Below are positions 20,749 to 30,214 of a DNA stretch of 64,000 nucleotides, piece by piece; position 1 is the first letter of the stretch, and every line of letters begins with the position of its first letter. The stretch is from Bowdeniella nasicola (GTDB taxonomy: Bacteria; Actinomycetota; Actinomycetes; Actinomycetales; Actinomycetaceae). Both the position numbers and the translations under genes were made by a program. Location: assembly GCA_030537895.1 (NCBI GenBank), contig JAUNVA010000004.1:91280-155279 (forward strand). Direction: 5' to 3'. Under the pieces are notes generated by a model. It had not been told where the DNA came from and ran no database searches. It was given only the letters and a program-made list of their open reading frames with translations.

Positions 20749-22101
20749 TTATTCGGTGACGTTCACCCCGGCAGCCTTCAGCGAGCTGAGTGCCTCGCTC
20801 TGGGCCGCCTCGAAGATATCCATGACCGTGGCGGAGCCATCCTTCACTTCTCCACCGATCTCGTTCATCTTCGTGCCCACGGCCGGCCAGGTCGGCGCGT
20901 AGGGGAAGTTGGGGTTCAGATTTTCGTTGGCCTTCAGCAGTTCGGCGTAGACATCCTGCCCGCCGAAGTGCTTCTGCCAGGCATCGGGCGTGGTGCCCTC
21001 ACCCTGGTTGGTGGCGACAACGAGGCCCTGGGAGACCAGGTCGTCGACCTGCGTGTTGTACCAGTTCGCGAACTCGAGCGCTTCAGCCGGGTGCTCACAG
21101 CCGGAAATCACAGCGACGCCAGAACCGCCGTCGGAGCCGGTGGCCGGGGTACCGGGCGTGAATTCGGGAAGCTGCGCGACCTGCCAATTGAGCTCAGCCA
21201 CCTCGCCGTCAGTGTCGAAAACGTCCAGGACGAAGGCCGGCTCCCACGCGGCTGCGACGGACCCAATAATGGTGCCGTCTGCGAGCTTCGCGTTGAAGTC
21301 ATCCGACCAGCGGTCGATCGGAAGGAGCAGGTCGTTATCGAGCAGGTCCTGCTGGATCTCGGCAACCTTCTGGGAGGCCTCACCGTTCGCGTCGACCTTC
21401 CAGGCGTCACCTTCGGCGTTGAACCAGGTGCCACCGGCGGCCGCGGCCATGCCGGACATGCGGTACTGGGTCTCATCCGCCTGCCAGGTGCCGATGTACT
21501 TGCCGGCCTCCTTGGCAGTCTCAGCCGCGGACTTGAACTCCTCCCACGTCGTGGGGGCTTCAATGCCCAGCTCGTCGAAGGCATCCTTGTCATAGATGTA
21601 GACGAGCGGGCCCGTGTCCTGCGGCAGGCCGACAACGACGTCACCCAGCGTCATCATGCCCATCGCGCCCTCAGAGTAGTTCGAGGCGTACTCCTCGGCG
21701 TACTCGGAGACGTCCATGAGGTCACCTGCGAGGTACTCGGAGGCCACCTCGCCGTAGCCGATCTGCGCGAGGCAGGGGGCATTGCCGGCCTTCACAGCCT
21801 GCTGGATCTTCGCGTAGGACTCCTGGGGCTTACCCTCGAACTTCACGGAGCTCACCTTGATGGAGTCGTGCTCCGCGTTGAAGCGATCGACCGACTCCTG
21901 GACCTTGACCATGCCTTCGCCGTCGGGCAGGCGGTGCCAGTACTCGATCTCTACGGTTTCACCCGAGGAGTCGGCGCCTGCGTCGGGCTCCGTTGCCTTC
22001 TCGGTCTTCTCGCCGTCGTTGCCGCAACCCGCGAGCACAAGCGTCGCCGCGGCGAGCACGCTCACGAGGGCCGGAACACGGCCGGTCTTCTTGATGGACA
22101 T
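20749..22101 (-). CDS. Sugar ABC transporter substrate-binding lipoprotein
   Basis: A 450-residue extracellular solute-binding protein of family 1. From the ATG at 22101 (GAGAGG upstream) it reads MSIKKTGRVPALVSVLAA and reaches the lipobox LAGC near residue 25, followed by an acidic linker. The longer frame from 22134 would push the signal peptide inward and is rejected. The binding fold begins EIEYWHRLPDGEGM, with the SBP1 hallmark YIYDKDAFDELGIEAPTTWEE. It heads the importer operon. The upstream region carries symmetrical and repeated elements suited to a repressor. Confidence 0.93.
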   Translation of the reverse strand: MSIKKTGRVPALVSVLAAATLVLAGCGNDGEKTEKATEPDAGADSSGETVEIEYWHRLPDGEGMVKVQESVDRFNAEHDSIKVSSVKFEGKPQESYAKIQQAVKAGNAPCLAQIGYGEVASEYLAGDLMDVSEYAEEYASNYSEGAMGMMTLGDVVVGLPQDTGPLVYIYDKDAFDELGIEAPTTWEEFKSAAETAKEAGKYIGTWQADETQYRMSGMAAAAGGTWFNAEGDAWKVDANGEASQKVAEIQQDLLDNDLLLPIDRWSDDFNAKLADGTIIGSVAAAWEPAFVLDVFDTDGEVAELNWQVAQLPEFTPGTPATGSDGGSGVAVISGCEHPAEALEFANWYNTQVDDLVSQGLVVATNQGEGTTPDAWQKHFGGQDVYAELLKANENLNPNFPYAPTWPAVGTKMNEIGGEVKDGSATVMDIFEAAQSEALSSLKAAGVNVTE

Positions 22102-22155
22102 TGTGTCGACCTCTCCGTCGATTGCTTGAGTCACGCGCGTGCTGCGCGATTATGA

Positions 22156-22176
22156 GCGAGTGCGATGCAAACTCGC
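22156..22176. promoter_or_regulatory. Inverted repeat upstream of the sugar importer operon (candidate operator)
   Basis: GCGAGT and ACTCGC flank nine bases, 55 bases upstream of the binding-protein start. A CATAAT hexamer on the minus strand lies next to it. Binding by a sugar-responsive repressor is inference. Confidence 0.45.
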
Positions 22177-22204
22177 TATACACGATTACCGTAGACGGTT
22201 TTCT

Positions 22205-22250
22205 CGCAATCCACCACCATGTTTGGTTACGTTTCGGTCACAATCCACCA
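22205..22250. repeat. Direct repeat CAATCCACCA x2 in the importer control region
   Basis: C(G/A)CAATCCACCA occurs at 22205-22216 and 22239-22250, 34 bases apart, in an AT-rich stretch. No gene covers 22102-22430 apart from the xth promoter, so this is probably regulatory. Confidence 0.45.
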
Positions 22251-22418
22251 TTTTCAAACAAAACACACTAGGCCGCGGTGTGCAATCGCCTTTCCGTGCG
22301 CCTCATGGACTCGATTCGCGGAAGCGGAGATACGGCAACGCGTCGCTCGCACTCCAGGTGGGCGCGGCGCTCACCTGTGCACCACCAGCCCGTTCCAAGG
22401 CGACGACGCCGGCATCGC

Positions 22419-22430
22419 TACACTGGCGCT
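22419..22430 (+). promoter_or_regulatory. Leaderless promoter of xth (-10 TACACT)
   Basis: TACACT at 22419-22424 lies six bases before the ATG at 22431. Confidence 0.7.
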
Positions 22431-23228
22431 ATGCGAATTGCCACCTGGAATGTCAACTCGATTCGCGCCAGAATCGACCGTGTTCTCGCCTTCCTGGAGC
22501 GCTCGGAGACCGACGTCCTCGCGATGCAGGAACTGAAGTGCCGCGAGGAGCAGTTTCCCTTCGAGGCCTTCACGGCGGCGGGCTATGAGGTGGCCATGGT
22601 GGGTTTCAACCAGTGGAACGGCGTGGCCATCGTCTCGCGCGTCGGCCTGCGCGACATCACCAAGGGTTTCCCCGCAATGCCCACCTGGGGGGATCCCCCG
22701 GTACACGAGGCGCGGGCGATCAGCGCGGTCGTTGGAACGGACCACAGCCTCCGGATATGGAGCCTGTATGTGCCAAACGGCCGGGAGCTCGAGCACCCGC
22801 ACTACACGTACAAGCTCGAATGGCTCGCCGCCCTGCGCGAGCACGTGGCAGCGAACCTGGCCGAGGACCCCGCGGCCCGTACCGTACTCGTCGGGGACTG
22901 GAACGTCGCCCCACGCGACGAGGACGTGTGGTCGATGGATGTCTTCGATGGCAAGACCCATGTGAGCGAGCCGGAGCGCGCGGCCTTCGCCGCGTTCGAG
23001 GAGGCGGGACTACGTGAAGTGACCCGCACGTTCGTACCCCAGCAATACACGTATTGGGATTACCAGCAGCTGCGCTTCCCGAAGAACGAGGGCATGCGAA
23101 TCGACTTCGCGCTCGCCTCACCCGCCCTCGCCGAACGGGCCAGCGGGGCTGCCATCGACCGCGATGAGCGCAAGGGCAAGGGGGCGTCCGACCACGTGCC
23201 GGTGATCGTCGACTTCACCCTCGACTAA
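22431..23228 (+). CDS. xth: Exodeoxyribonuclease III (AP endonuclease family)
   Basis: A 265-residue metal-dependent nuclease of the exonuclease-endonuclease-phosphatase fold, expected to cleave at abasic sites in base excision repair. The motifs are all at the expected places: RIATWNVNSIRAR at the very start, QELKC (about residues 34-38), VGDWNVAPRDEDV (about 148-160) and the catalytic SDHVPV near the end. The frame is open from 22278, but the family amino terminus begins at the ATG at 22431. Its last codons overlap the convergent serine hydrolase by four bases. Confidence 0.95.
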   Translation: MRIATWNVNSIRARIDRVLAFLERSETDVLAMQELKCREEQFPFEAFTAAGYEVAMVGFNQWNGVAIVSRVGLRDITKGFPAMPTWGDPPVHEARAISAVVGTDHSLRIWSLYVPNGRELEHPHYTYKLEWLAALREHVAANLAEDPAARTVLVGDWNVAPRDEDVWSMDVFDGKTHVSEPERAAFAAFEEAGLREVTRTFVPQQYTYWDYQQLRFPKNEGMRIDFALASPALAERASGAAIDRDERKGKGASDHVPVIVDFTLD

Positions 23229-24124
23229 TTCCCACGATCCGCCGCCATGTCACCGGGGCGCTGGCCCACGTAACCGTGGCGGTGGCGACCCGCGCAAGTG
23301 TAGATCCGACCGTTCAGGTCGGTCCACTTCTTTCGATGCTCAGCTCCGTAGGGCTCGGCTCCCAGGAAGGCCGCTCCGAGCCCCACGTCCGGGTCCACCC
23401 AGATGAAAGAGCCGGCCTGCCCGAAATGACCGAAGGTTCGCGGCGAGTGCAGCGGCGAGGTCCAATGTGGATCCTTGTGCCCGCGGATCTCAAAACCCAG
23501 TCCCCACTCGTTCGGGCGCTGACGCCCATAGCTCGGCAGCACGCCGTCGAGGTCGGGAAACTGCGGCGTCGTCGCCTCCTTAAACAGTGCGGGCGACACG
23601 AGGGTGGGGGCCAGCCATTCGCGGATGAGGTCGGCGAGATCTCTCACAGTGCCGTGCGCGCCGTAGGCTGGCGAGCCGTCGAACATTAGGTGAGTGAGGC
23701 CGAGGGGTGTGAGGACCTGCTCGTCGGTGTACTCCTGGATTGAGATGCCGGTCTCCTCTTCGAATCGCTCCCCCATCACCTCGATTCCGACGTTCGAATA
23801 GACGCGGTGCCGCTCGGGGCGCTGTGCCACGTAGTCGCGCTCAAATGGTAGGCCAGAGGCGTGGGCCATAAGGTGGCGGATCGTGGCGCCCTCGGGCGCG
23901 TGCGGTCCGGCGGGGGCGTCGAGATCAAACATGTGCCGGTCGACGGCGATCAGGGCCGCGTAGGTGGCAATCGGCTTCGTGACCGAAGCGAACGGGAAAT
24001 CGGTATCGACCGAGCCCTCGACGTGCACGATGCCGTCGCGATCCGCAATGACGAGCGCCGTCGGAAAGGTCCAATCCCCGAGCAGGGGCGGACACGGCGT
24101 TCCGGGGTGGGCGATGATCGTCAT
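23225..24124 (-). CDS. Serine hydrolase of the class C beta-lactamase / DD-peptidase fold
   Basis: A 299-residue protein with the nucleophile motif SVTK (about residues 47-50) and the second motif YSN within RVYSNVGIEVM (about 108-118), the catalytic pair of the AmpC/esterase superfamily. The third motif is not a clear KTG; the region GHFGQAGSFIWVDP fills that place, as in many EstB-like members. There is no signal peptide, which argues for a cytosolic esterase or peptidase rather than a secreted beta-lactamase. The start has GGAGAT seven bases upstream. The substrate is unknown. Confidence 0.82.
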   Translation of the reverse strand: MTIIAHPGTPCPPLLGDWTFPTALVIADRDGIVHVEGSVDTDFPFASVTKPIATYAALIAVDRHMFDLDAPAGPHAPEGATIRHLMAHASGLPFERDYVAQRPERHRVYSNVGIEVMGERFEEETGISIQEYTDEQVLTPLGLTHLMFDGSPAYGAHGTVRDLADLIREWLAPTLVSPALFKEATTPQFPDLDGVLPSYGRQRPNEWGLGFEIRGHKDPHWTSPLHSPRTFGHFGQAGSFIWVDPDVGLGAAFLGAEPYGAEHRKKWTDLNGRIYTCAGRHRHGYVGQRPGDMAADRGN

Positions 24125-24224
24125 CCGGTATCTCCTCAGCGACAGTCACACGCAGCGCCAGGTGCGGCGAAGGGCGCCCCAAGTCTAAGTGCAGCGGTCC
24201 CCTCGCTCCCAGCGGACGGGCGCC

Positions 24225-24236
24225 TAGGCTGGAGGT
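24225..24236 (+). promoter_or_regulatory. Leaderless promoter of the NagD-like gene (-10 TAGGCT)
   Basis: TAGGCT at 24225-24230, then GGAGGT, then ATG. The GGAGGT looks like a ribosome site but touches the start codon, too close to act as one. Confidence 0.65.
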
Positions 24237-25016
24237 ATGACACAAGAGATTACCGCCTGGCTTTCCGATATGGACGGCGTGCTCGTCCACGAAGGGAAGG
24301 CTCTCGACGGCGCCCCAGAGTTCCTCGCGACCCTACACGAACGCGAGATCCCCTTCCTCGTGCTCACGAACAACTCGATCTTCACGCCGCGGGACCTCTC
24401 CGCACGCTTGCACGCCGCCGGCCTCGAGGTCCCCGAGGAGCGCATCTGGACCTCTGCTCTCGCGACCGCGACCTTCCTCGCCGCGCAGGGAGCGGGTAAG
24501 CGGGCGTTCGTCGTCGGGGAAGCGGGGCTCACCACCGCCCTGCACGAAGCGGGCTTTGTTCTGACCGACGACGACCCCGATTTCGTGGTCCTCGGCGAGA
24601 CCCGTACCTACTCCTTCCAGGCCATCATGAAGGCGGTGCGGCTCATCTCGGCCGGTGCGCGCTTCATTGCAACGAATCCCGACCCGACCGGCCCCTCCGC
24701 CGACGGCCCCGTGCCGGCGACGGGCTCGGTCGCGGCGCTCATCACCCACGCGACGAACCGGGACGCCTACTTCGTGGGCAAACCAAACCCCGTGATGATC
24801 CGCCACGCCCTCAACACGATCGGCGCCCATTCCGAGTCGACGGCGCTCGTTGGCGACCGGATGAATACCGACATTCTGGCGGGCATGGAGTCGGGATTGC
24901 AGACGCACCTCGTCCTCACCGGTTCCACCCGGCGTGAGGACATCCAGGACTTCCCCTACCGGCCGAGCCGGGTGCACGAGACCATTAAGGGGGTCACCTC
25001 CCTGCTGCAGAGCTGA
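24237..25016 (+). CDS. HAD superfamily IIA phosphatase (NagD-like)
   Basis: A 259-residue HAD hydrolase with the nucleophile motif LSDMDGVLVHEGKALDGA (Asp residues about 11 and 13), the motif II threonine in VLTNNS (about 43-48), and the motif IV acidic pair in VGDRMNTDI (about 208-216). The cap between motifs II and III is the IIA type, as in NagD and 4-nitrophenylphosphatases. Likely substrates are nucleotide or sugar phosphates. It ends 20 bases before a strong terminator shared with clpB. Confidence 0.9.
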   Translation: MTQEITAWLSDMDGVLVHEGKALDGAPEFLATLHEREIPFLVLTNNSIFTPRDLSARLHAAGLEVPEERIWTSALATATFLAAQGAGKRAFVVGEAGLTTALHEAGFVLTDDDPDFVVLGETRTYSFQAIMKAVRLISAGARFIATNPDPTGPSADGPVPATGSVAALITHATNRDAYFVGKPNPVMIRHALNTIGAHSESTALVGDRMNTDILAGMESGLQTHLVLTGSTRREDIQDFPYRPSRVHETIKGVTSLLQS

Positions 25017-25039
25017 CGCCCACCCTCGTGACCACCGTC

Positions 25040-25065
25040 GGGTCGGGCGCCTGGGCGCCCGACCC
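25040..25065. terminator. Bidirectional terminator between the NagD-like gene and clpB
   Basis: Twelve-base arms (GGGTCGGGCGCC, 25040-25051 and 25054-25065) with a minimal loop, between convergent stops. Confidence 0.85.
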
Positions 25066-25070
25066 TTCGC

Positions 25071-27683
25071 TTAGCCCTCGGTGCTGTGGAGCGGCTCGAG
25101 TGTGAGGCCCGCGCCGCCGTCGGCCACACTCACCTTCACGGTGTCACCGTCGTCGACCTCGCCACCGAGAATGAGACGAGCGAGCGAATCACCGATCTCC
25201 TTGTGAACGAGGCGACGCAGGGGACGTGCCCCGTAGGCCGGGTCGTAGCCCGTGTTTGCGAGCCACGCCCGCGCGTCGTCACTCACCTCGAGGGAGATCC
25301 GCCGGCCCTTTAAGCGGTCGGCCATCGCCGCCACCTGCAGGTCGACGATCTTCGCGAGCTCCTCGCGCGTGAGCGGGTCGAAGATCAGGACCTCGTCGAG
25401 CCGGTTCACAAACTCCGGCTTGAATGCGGCGCGCACCGCCCCCATGACGGCGTCATCCTTTGCCTCGCGGTCCATGTCGGGGTTCACGAGGAACTGGGAA
25501 CCGAGGTTCGAGGTCAGCACGAGGATCGTGTTGCGGAAGTCCACGGTCCGTCCCTGCCCGTCGGTGAGGCGCCCGTCATCGAGAACCTGGAGCAGGATGT
25601 CGAAGACCTCCGGATGCGCCTTTTCGACCTCATCGAGCAGGACCACCGAGTAGGGACGACGCCGTACCGCCTCCGTCAGCTGGCCGCCCTCGTCGTAGCC
25701 GACATAGCCCGGAGGGGCCCCGACCAGGCGCGAAACCGAATGCTTCTCGGAGTACTCCGACATGTCGATCCGCACGATTGCGTGCTCATCATCGAAGAGG
25801 AAATCCGCGAGCGACTTCGCGAGCTCCGTCTTACCGACACCGGTCGGCCCGAGGAAGAGGAACGATCCCGTCGGACGGTTCGGGTCAGCAACACCGGCCC
25901 GCGAGCGCCGCACCGCATCGGAGACGGCGCGCACGGCGCGATGCTGGCCGATCAGGCGGTGACCGATCACATCTTCCATTTGCAAGAGCTTGTCCATCTC
26001 ACCGGCGAGCAAACGGCCGGTGGGGATGCCCGTCCACGATTCGATGACCTCAGCGATCTCGGGCGGGCCCACCTTCTCGGCGAGCATCGGCGTCACGGTC
26101 TCAGAGTCCTGCTCCTCAGCCTCAGCGCGCTCGATCTCGCGCTCGACCTCGGGAATTTCCCCGTTTTGCAGGCGCCCCGCCTCATCCCAGCGGCCCTCGC
26201 GCATCGCAAGATCCAGTTGGGTGCGCAGCTCATCAAGCCGCACGCGCAGGTCACCGACCCGGTTGCGTCCCGCCTTCTCCGACTCCCAGCGAGCCGTGAG
26301 CGCGCGCAACTCCTCGGTGCGGTCGGCGAGTTCGGAGCGCACCTTCTCAAGCTGAGTCGCCGTCGTCGGGTCCTCTCCATCCGGGTCGGACTCGGTGAGA
26401 TAGGACTCCTCCATCCGCAGGCGATCAACCTGCCGGTTCAACACGTCGATCTCCACGGGGGAAGAGTCGAGTTCCATGCGCAGCCGGGAGGCCGCCTCAT
26501 CGATCAGGTCGATGGCCTTATCGGGAAGTTGACGCCCGGAGATGTAGCGCGAGGACAGTTCTGCAGCCGCCACGAGCGCACCGTCGGAGATCGTCACCTT
26601 GTGGTGTGCCTCGTACTTCGGGGCAATACCACGCAGGATCGCGACCGTGTCCTCCACGGACGGCTCCCCCACGTAGACCTGCTGGAAGCGGCGCTCGAGC
26701 GCAGGGTCCTTCTCGATATTCTCGCGATACTCGTCGAGCGTCGTGGCGCCCACGAGCCGTAGCTCGCCGCGCGCGAGCATCGGCTTGAGCATGTTGCCGG
26801 CGTCCATTGAGCCGTCGCCGGTGCCGCCCGCGCCGACCACCGTGTGCAGCTCATCGATGAACGTGATGATCTCGCCACCGGACTGAGCGATTTCGTTCAG
26901 GACAGCCTTCAACCGCTCCTCGAACTCGCCGCGGTACTTCGCGCCCGCCACCATCGAGGCGAGATCCAGCGAGATGAGGCGCTTGCCCTTCAGCGATTCG
27001 GGTACGTCACCGGCCACGATGCGCTGGGCGAGGCCTTCCACGACGGCGGTCTTGCCGACGCCGGGCTCACCGATCAGCACCGGGTTGTTCTTCGTGCGCC
27101 GCGAGAGCACCTGGACGACACGCCGGATCTCGCTGTCCCGGCCGATCACCGGGTCGAGCTTGCCGTCGCGTGCCACCTCAGTGAGGTCGCGGCCATACTT
27201 CTTCAGCGCCTCGAAACTTCCCTCGGGGTCCGCCGATTGCACGGGGTTGGGGCGAATCTGCGGCAGGACCTGCTCCAGTAGCTCGGGGCTCGCGCCCGCC
27301 GTGTTAAGGATCCGGCCCGCCTCCGATTGCGACGCCGCGAGCGCGAGCAGCAGGTGCTCCGTGGACACGTACTGATCCCCCATCGCCTGGGCACGCGATC
27401 CCGCGTCCGACAGGACGGTCACGAGAGCCCGCTCGGTCTGCGGCTGCGCCACGGACGATCCGCTAGAGGAGGGCAGAGCCACGAGCGCGGTTCGGACCTT
27501 CGCGCCGATTTCCTGGCGCGAGGCGCCCACTGCCTGCAGGAGCGCGAGAGCGATCCCCTCCTCCTGTTCGAGCAGCGCGGACAGGAGGTGCAGCGTCGTG
27601 ACCTGCGGGTTGCCGGCGGCACTGGCCGCCTGGAGCGCCGCGGAGAGGGCCTCCTGCGACTTTGTCGTCAAGTTCTGGTTCAT
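25071..27683 (-). CDS. clpB: ATP-dependent disaggregase ClpB
   Basis: An 870-residue Hsp100 chaperone that, with DnaK, pulls proteins out of aggregates. It contains a Clp_N domain (residues 1-145), the first AAA module with GEPGVGKT near residue 205, a long coiled-coil middle domain (about 400-520, rich in Leu, Glu and Arg) and the second AAA module with GPTGVGKT near residue 608, plus the D2-small domain. Two adjacent ATGs are possible at 27686 and 27683; the second is better spaced from GGAAGG. An HspR operator lies 94 bases upstream, tying it to the dnaK regulon in this window. Confidence 0.97.
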   Translation of the reverse strand: MNQNLTTKSQEALSAALQAASAAGNPQVTTLHLLSALLEQEEGIALALLQAVGASRQEIGAKVRTALVALPSSSGSSVAQPQTERALVTVLSDAGSRAQAMGDQYVSTEHLLLALAASQSEAGRILNTAGASPELLEQVLPQIRPNPVQSADPEGSFEALKKYGRDLTEVARDGKLDPVIGRDSEIRRVVQVLSRRTKNNPVLIGEPGVGKTAVVEGLAQRIVAGDVPESLKGKRLISLDLASMVAGAKYRGEFEERLKAVLNEIAQSGGEIITFIDELHTVVGAGGTGDGSMDAGNMLKPMLARGELRLVGATTLDEYRENIEKDPALERRFQQVYVGEPSVEDTVAILRGIAPKYEAHHKVTISDGALVAAAELSSRYISGRQLPDKAIDLIDEAASRLRMELDSSPVEIDVLNRQVDRLRMEESYLTESDPDGEDPTTATQLEKVRSELADRTEELRALTARWESEKAGRNRVGDLRVRLDELRTQLDLAMREGRWDEAGRLQNGEIPEVEREIERAEAEEQDSETVTPMLAEKVGPPEIAEVIESWTGIPTGRLLAGEMDKLLQMEDVIGHRLIGQHRAVRAVSDAVRRSRAGVADPNRPTGSFLFLGPTGVGKTELAKSLADFLFDDEHAIVRIDMSEYSEKHSVSRLVGAPPGYVGYDEGGQLTEAVRRRPYSVVLLDEVEKAHPEVFDILLQVLDDGRLTDGQGRTVDFRNTILVLTSNLGSQFLVNPDMDREAKDDAVMGAVRAAFKPEFVNRLDEVLIFDPLTREELAKIVDLQVAAMADRLKGRRISLEVSDDARAWLANTGYDPAYGARPLRRLVHKEIGDSLARLILGGEVDDGDTVKVSVADGGAGLTLEPLHSTEG

Positions 27684-27776
27684 CATTCACCTTCCGGCTG
27701 GGCTGCCTGCCGGCAACCCGGGTATGGACATTGATCTACTTGGTTCAACGTCCGCACCCCCGAGCGTATTCCCAAA

Positions 27777-27797
27777 CTTGAGCGGACTCGACTCAAG
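27777..27797. promoter_or_regulatory. HAIR element (HspR operator) upstream of clpB
   Basis: CTTGAGC, seven bases, ACTCAAG: one mismatch to the CTTGAGT-N7-ACTCAAG consensus for HspR. hspR itself lies at 38646-39158 in this window. Confidence 0.9.
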
Positions 27798-27944
27798 TTA
27801 ACGTACGGGACGCCGGATCGAGGCCCGTTCCTAGACTGGCGCGGCACCGCGCGAGGGCGACGGCATAGCGGAGCGCCCATCGGGGAGTTCGTCGGGCCAC
27901 GCGCTCGCGGCCGTCGGCACCGCTCCGACCGAGGGGAGAACGAC

Positions 27945-27971
27945 GTGCCCGGCGCCTGAAGCGCCGGGCAC
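27945..27971 (-). terminator. Terminator hairpin of the P1B ATPase gene
   Basis: Eleven-base perfect arms GTGCCCGGCGC and its complement with a CTGAA loop, 20 bases after the ATPase stop. Nothing else is evident between it and the clpB promoter. Confidence 0.75.
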
Positions 27972-27991
27972 GATGGTGGTGGATGGTGGGG

Positions 27992-29974
27992 TTACGCGCA
28001 GGCGAGGAGTTCTTCGCGCCGCAGCGAGCAGGCGGCGCAATCCCCGTCCGCGCGACCGCAGCCGGTCGCGGGGGCGTCCCGGTCGGCCAGACGCGGTTCT
28101 GCCGGCCCGGGCCGCATGGCGCGCAGCGCCCACAGAATGCAGGCCAGGTCGACAAGTTCCTGCGCCCCCGCCCCCACGATGGCCGGCATGACACCGGTGA
28201 GAGCCACCACCATGAGACCGACCGACAGGGCGACCCCGATCCCGATGGCCTGCATGGCAACCTGGGTCGTGCGCTTACCGATCCCGACGGCCTGCGCGGC
28301 GCGATGGATCTGGTCGGTCATGATGACGACATCAGCGGTCTCGGAGGCGGCCGACGAGCCACGCGCGCCCATCGCGACGCCGACGTCGGAGGCGGCGAGC
28401 ACGGGCGCGTCATTCACGCCATCGCCGACCATCATGACGGGGCGGTGCGCGATCTCCTCGATCGCGTCCACCTTGCCTTGGGGGGTGAGTTCCGCCCGGA
28501 TCGTCGTCACGGCCAGGTCGGCTCCCACCCGCTGGGCCGTGTCGGCGGCGTCACCGGTCAGCATGACGATGTCGTCCAGACCCATATCGAGCAGGTGCGC
28601 GACGGTCGCCACGGCATCGGGCCGTACCTCGTCCTGCAGGGCGATGGCGCCCGCGTACCGGCCACCGATCGCGACGTGCACGAGGCTCACCCCGGAGGAC
28701 GAGTCGAGGTGCGAGTCGTCCGCGACCTGTGCGCCGGGGGTGTGGTCGAGAATCCACGCCTCCTTGCCGACGAGGACCTCGGCGCCGCCAACAACGCCGC
28801 AGAAGCCGGCGGAGACCACCTCGCGCGCATCGCTCGCCTCCGGGAGGTCGAGTCCCTCGCGTAGCGCGGTGGCGGTGATGGCGCGGGCCAGCGGGTGGGT
28901 CGAGTAGGCCTCGACGGCGGCCGCTCCGCGCAGGAGGTCCGTCTCGCTGAGCCAGGGGGCGGGCAGAAGCTGGGTCACCTTCGGCTCACCGAAGGTGAGG
29001 GTCCCCGTCTTGTCGAACGCGGCCGTGCGCACGCGCGACAGGCGTTCGATGGTGCCGCCATCCTTCACGATGATGCCCTCGCGCGCCGAGCGGGACATGC
29101 CCGCCATAAAAGCCACCGGGGCGGCGATGAGCAGCGGGCAGGGAGTGGCCACGACCAAGATTTGGGCGGCCCGCAGCGGCGTGCCGGAGATGTACCAGCC
29201 GAACGCGGCGAGGGCCAGCGCCGCGATCGTGAACGGGACCGCGACCTTGTCGGCGAGCCGCACCATCGGTGAGCGCGATTCGGAGGCCTCCTGCACGAGG
29301 GCGACGATCTTCTGGTAGCTCGAGCTCTCGGCGTCGGCGGTCGCCCGGATCCGCATCGCGCTCGCCCCGTTGATCGCACCGGAGACCACGTCGTCGCCGG
29401 CCACTCGATCCACGGGGAGGGATTCCCCGGTGAGGGAGGATTCGTCCATCGTCGCCTCCTCGCTGAGCAGGATGCCGTCGACGGGCAGAACCTCCGAGGG
29501 GCGGATCATGAGGGTGTCCCCCACGTGCACATCGCTAATTGGCACCGTCACGACCGATCCGTCGGCCTCCACCCGGTGCGCCTCTTGCGGGGCTCGCGAC
29601 AGCAGCCCGGTGAGTTCGGAGCGGGCGCGGCTGGCCGCGTAGTCTTCGAGCGCTTCCCCACCCGAGAGCATGAGGCAGACGACGAGGGCGGCGGCGTACT
29701 CGCCGACGATGACCGTGGCCACGATTGCGACAATCGCGAGCAGGTCGATCCCCCACGCGCCCGACATGAGGTCGCGGATCATGCCGCGGAACTGGTCCGC
29801 GGCGACGACGAGGGCGAACGCGCTCACGAAGGCCTGCACGAGGGTGATCTGCTGGCCGAAGATCTCCCCGACCACCGGCGAGAATCCCACGGCGCTGAGG
29901 GCGAGGGCGATGATTCCCACGCTGAGGGTCGCGGCCACCCAGGGGTAGCGGCGGAAAAAACTACGGATCGTCAT
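27992..29974 (-). CDS. Heavy-metal P1B-type ATPase with TPC motif and cysteine-rich tail
   Basis: A 660-residue metal-pumping ATPase. There is no amino-terminal HMA domain. The order is membrane helices, actuator loop with TGES (182-185), the metal-site helix with TPCPLL (277-282), the phosphorylation motif DKTGT (321-325), GDGVNDAP in the P-domain and two final helices. The membrane metal motif is TPC instead of CPC, which places it outside the classic Cu and Zn/Cd groups; TPC pumps have been tied to Ni/Fe in some members, but specificity here is open. The last 25 residues hold four cysteines (639, 646, 649, 659), a possible metal-binding tail. Confidence 0.9.
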   Translation of the reverse strand: MTIRSFFRRYPWVAATLSVGIIALALSAVGFSPVVGEIFGQQITLVQAFVSAFALVVAADQFRGMIRDLMSGAWGIDLLAIVAIVATVIVGEYAAALVVCLMLSGGEALEDYAASRARSELTGLLSRAPQEAHRVEADGSVVTVPISDVHVGDTLMIRPSEVLPVDGILLSEEATMDESSLTGESLPVDRVAGDDVVSGAINGASAMRIRATADAESSSYQKIVALVQEASESRSPMVRLADKVAVPFTIAALALAAFGWYISGTPLRAAQILVVATPCPLLIAAPVAFMAGMSRSAREGIIVKDGGTIERLSRVRTAAFDKTGTLTFGEPKVTQLLPAPWLSETDLLRGAAAVEAYSTHPLARAITATALREGLDLPEASDAREVVSAGFCGVVGGAEVLVGKEAWILDHTPGAQVADDSHLDSSSGVSLVHVAIGGRYAGAIALQDEVRPDAVATVAHLLDMGLDDIVMLTGDAADTAQRVGADLAVTTIRAELTPQGKVDAIEEIAHRPVMMVGDGVNDAPVLAASDVGVAMGARGSSAASETADVVIMTDQIHRAAQAVGIGKRTTQVAMQAIGIGVALSVGLMVVALTGVMPAIVGAGAQELVDLACILWALRAMRPGPAEPRLADRDAPATGCGRADGDCAACSLRREELLACA

Positions 29975-30214
29975 ACCACCAAGATGAACCAGTTAACCTG
30001 ATCGATCAAGCATGAGAAGGCTGTCCAAAACCGCGAGATCATGCGGAAAGGTTAGCCTTACGACACCTTGGGGGCGCCGCGCAGACCCCTACTCAAAGCG
30101 CTCCGACGGCGGGCCGGGAGCGAGGCGGGGCACACCGCGGCCGGGCGGCTCCCGGCGCCCGCGACGGGGCGACGGGAGCGCGCCGAATCCGGGAGACGGA
30201 CCGGGCCCGGCGCG

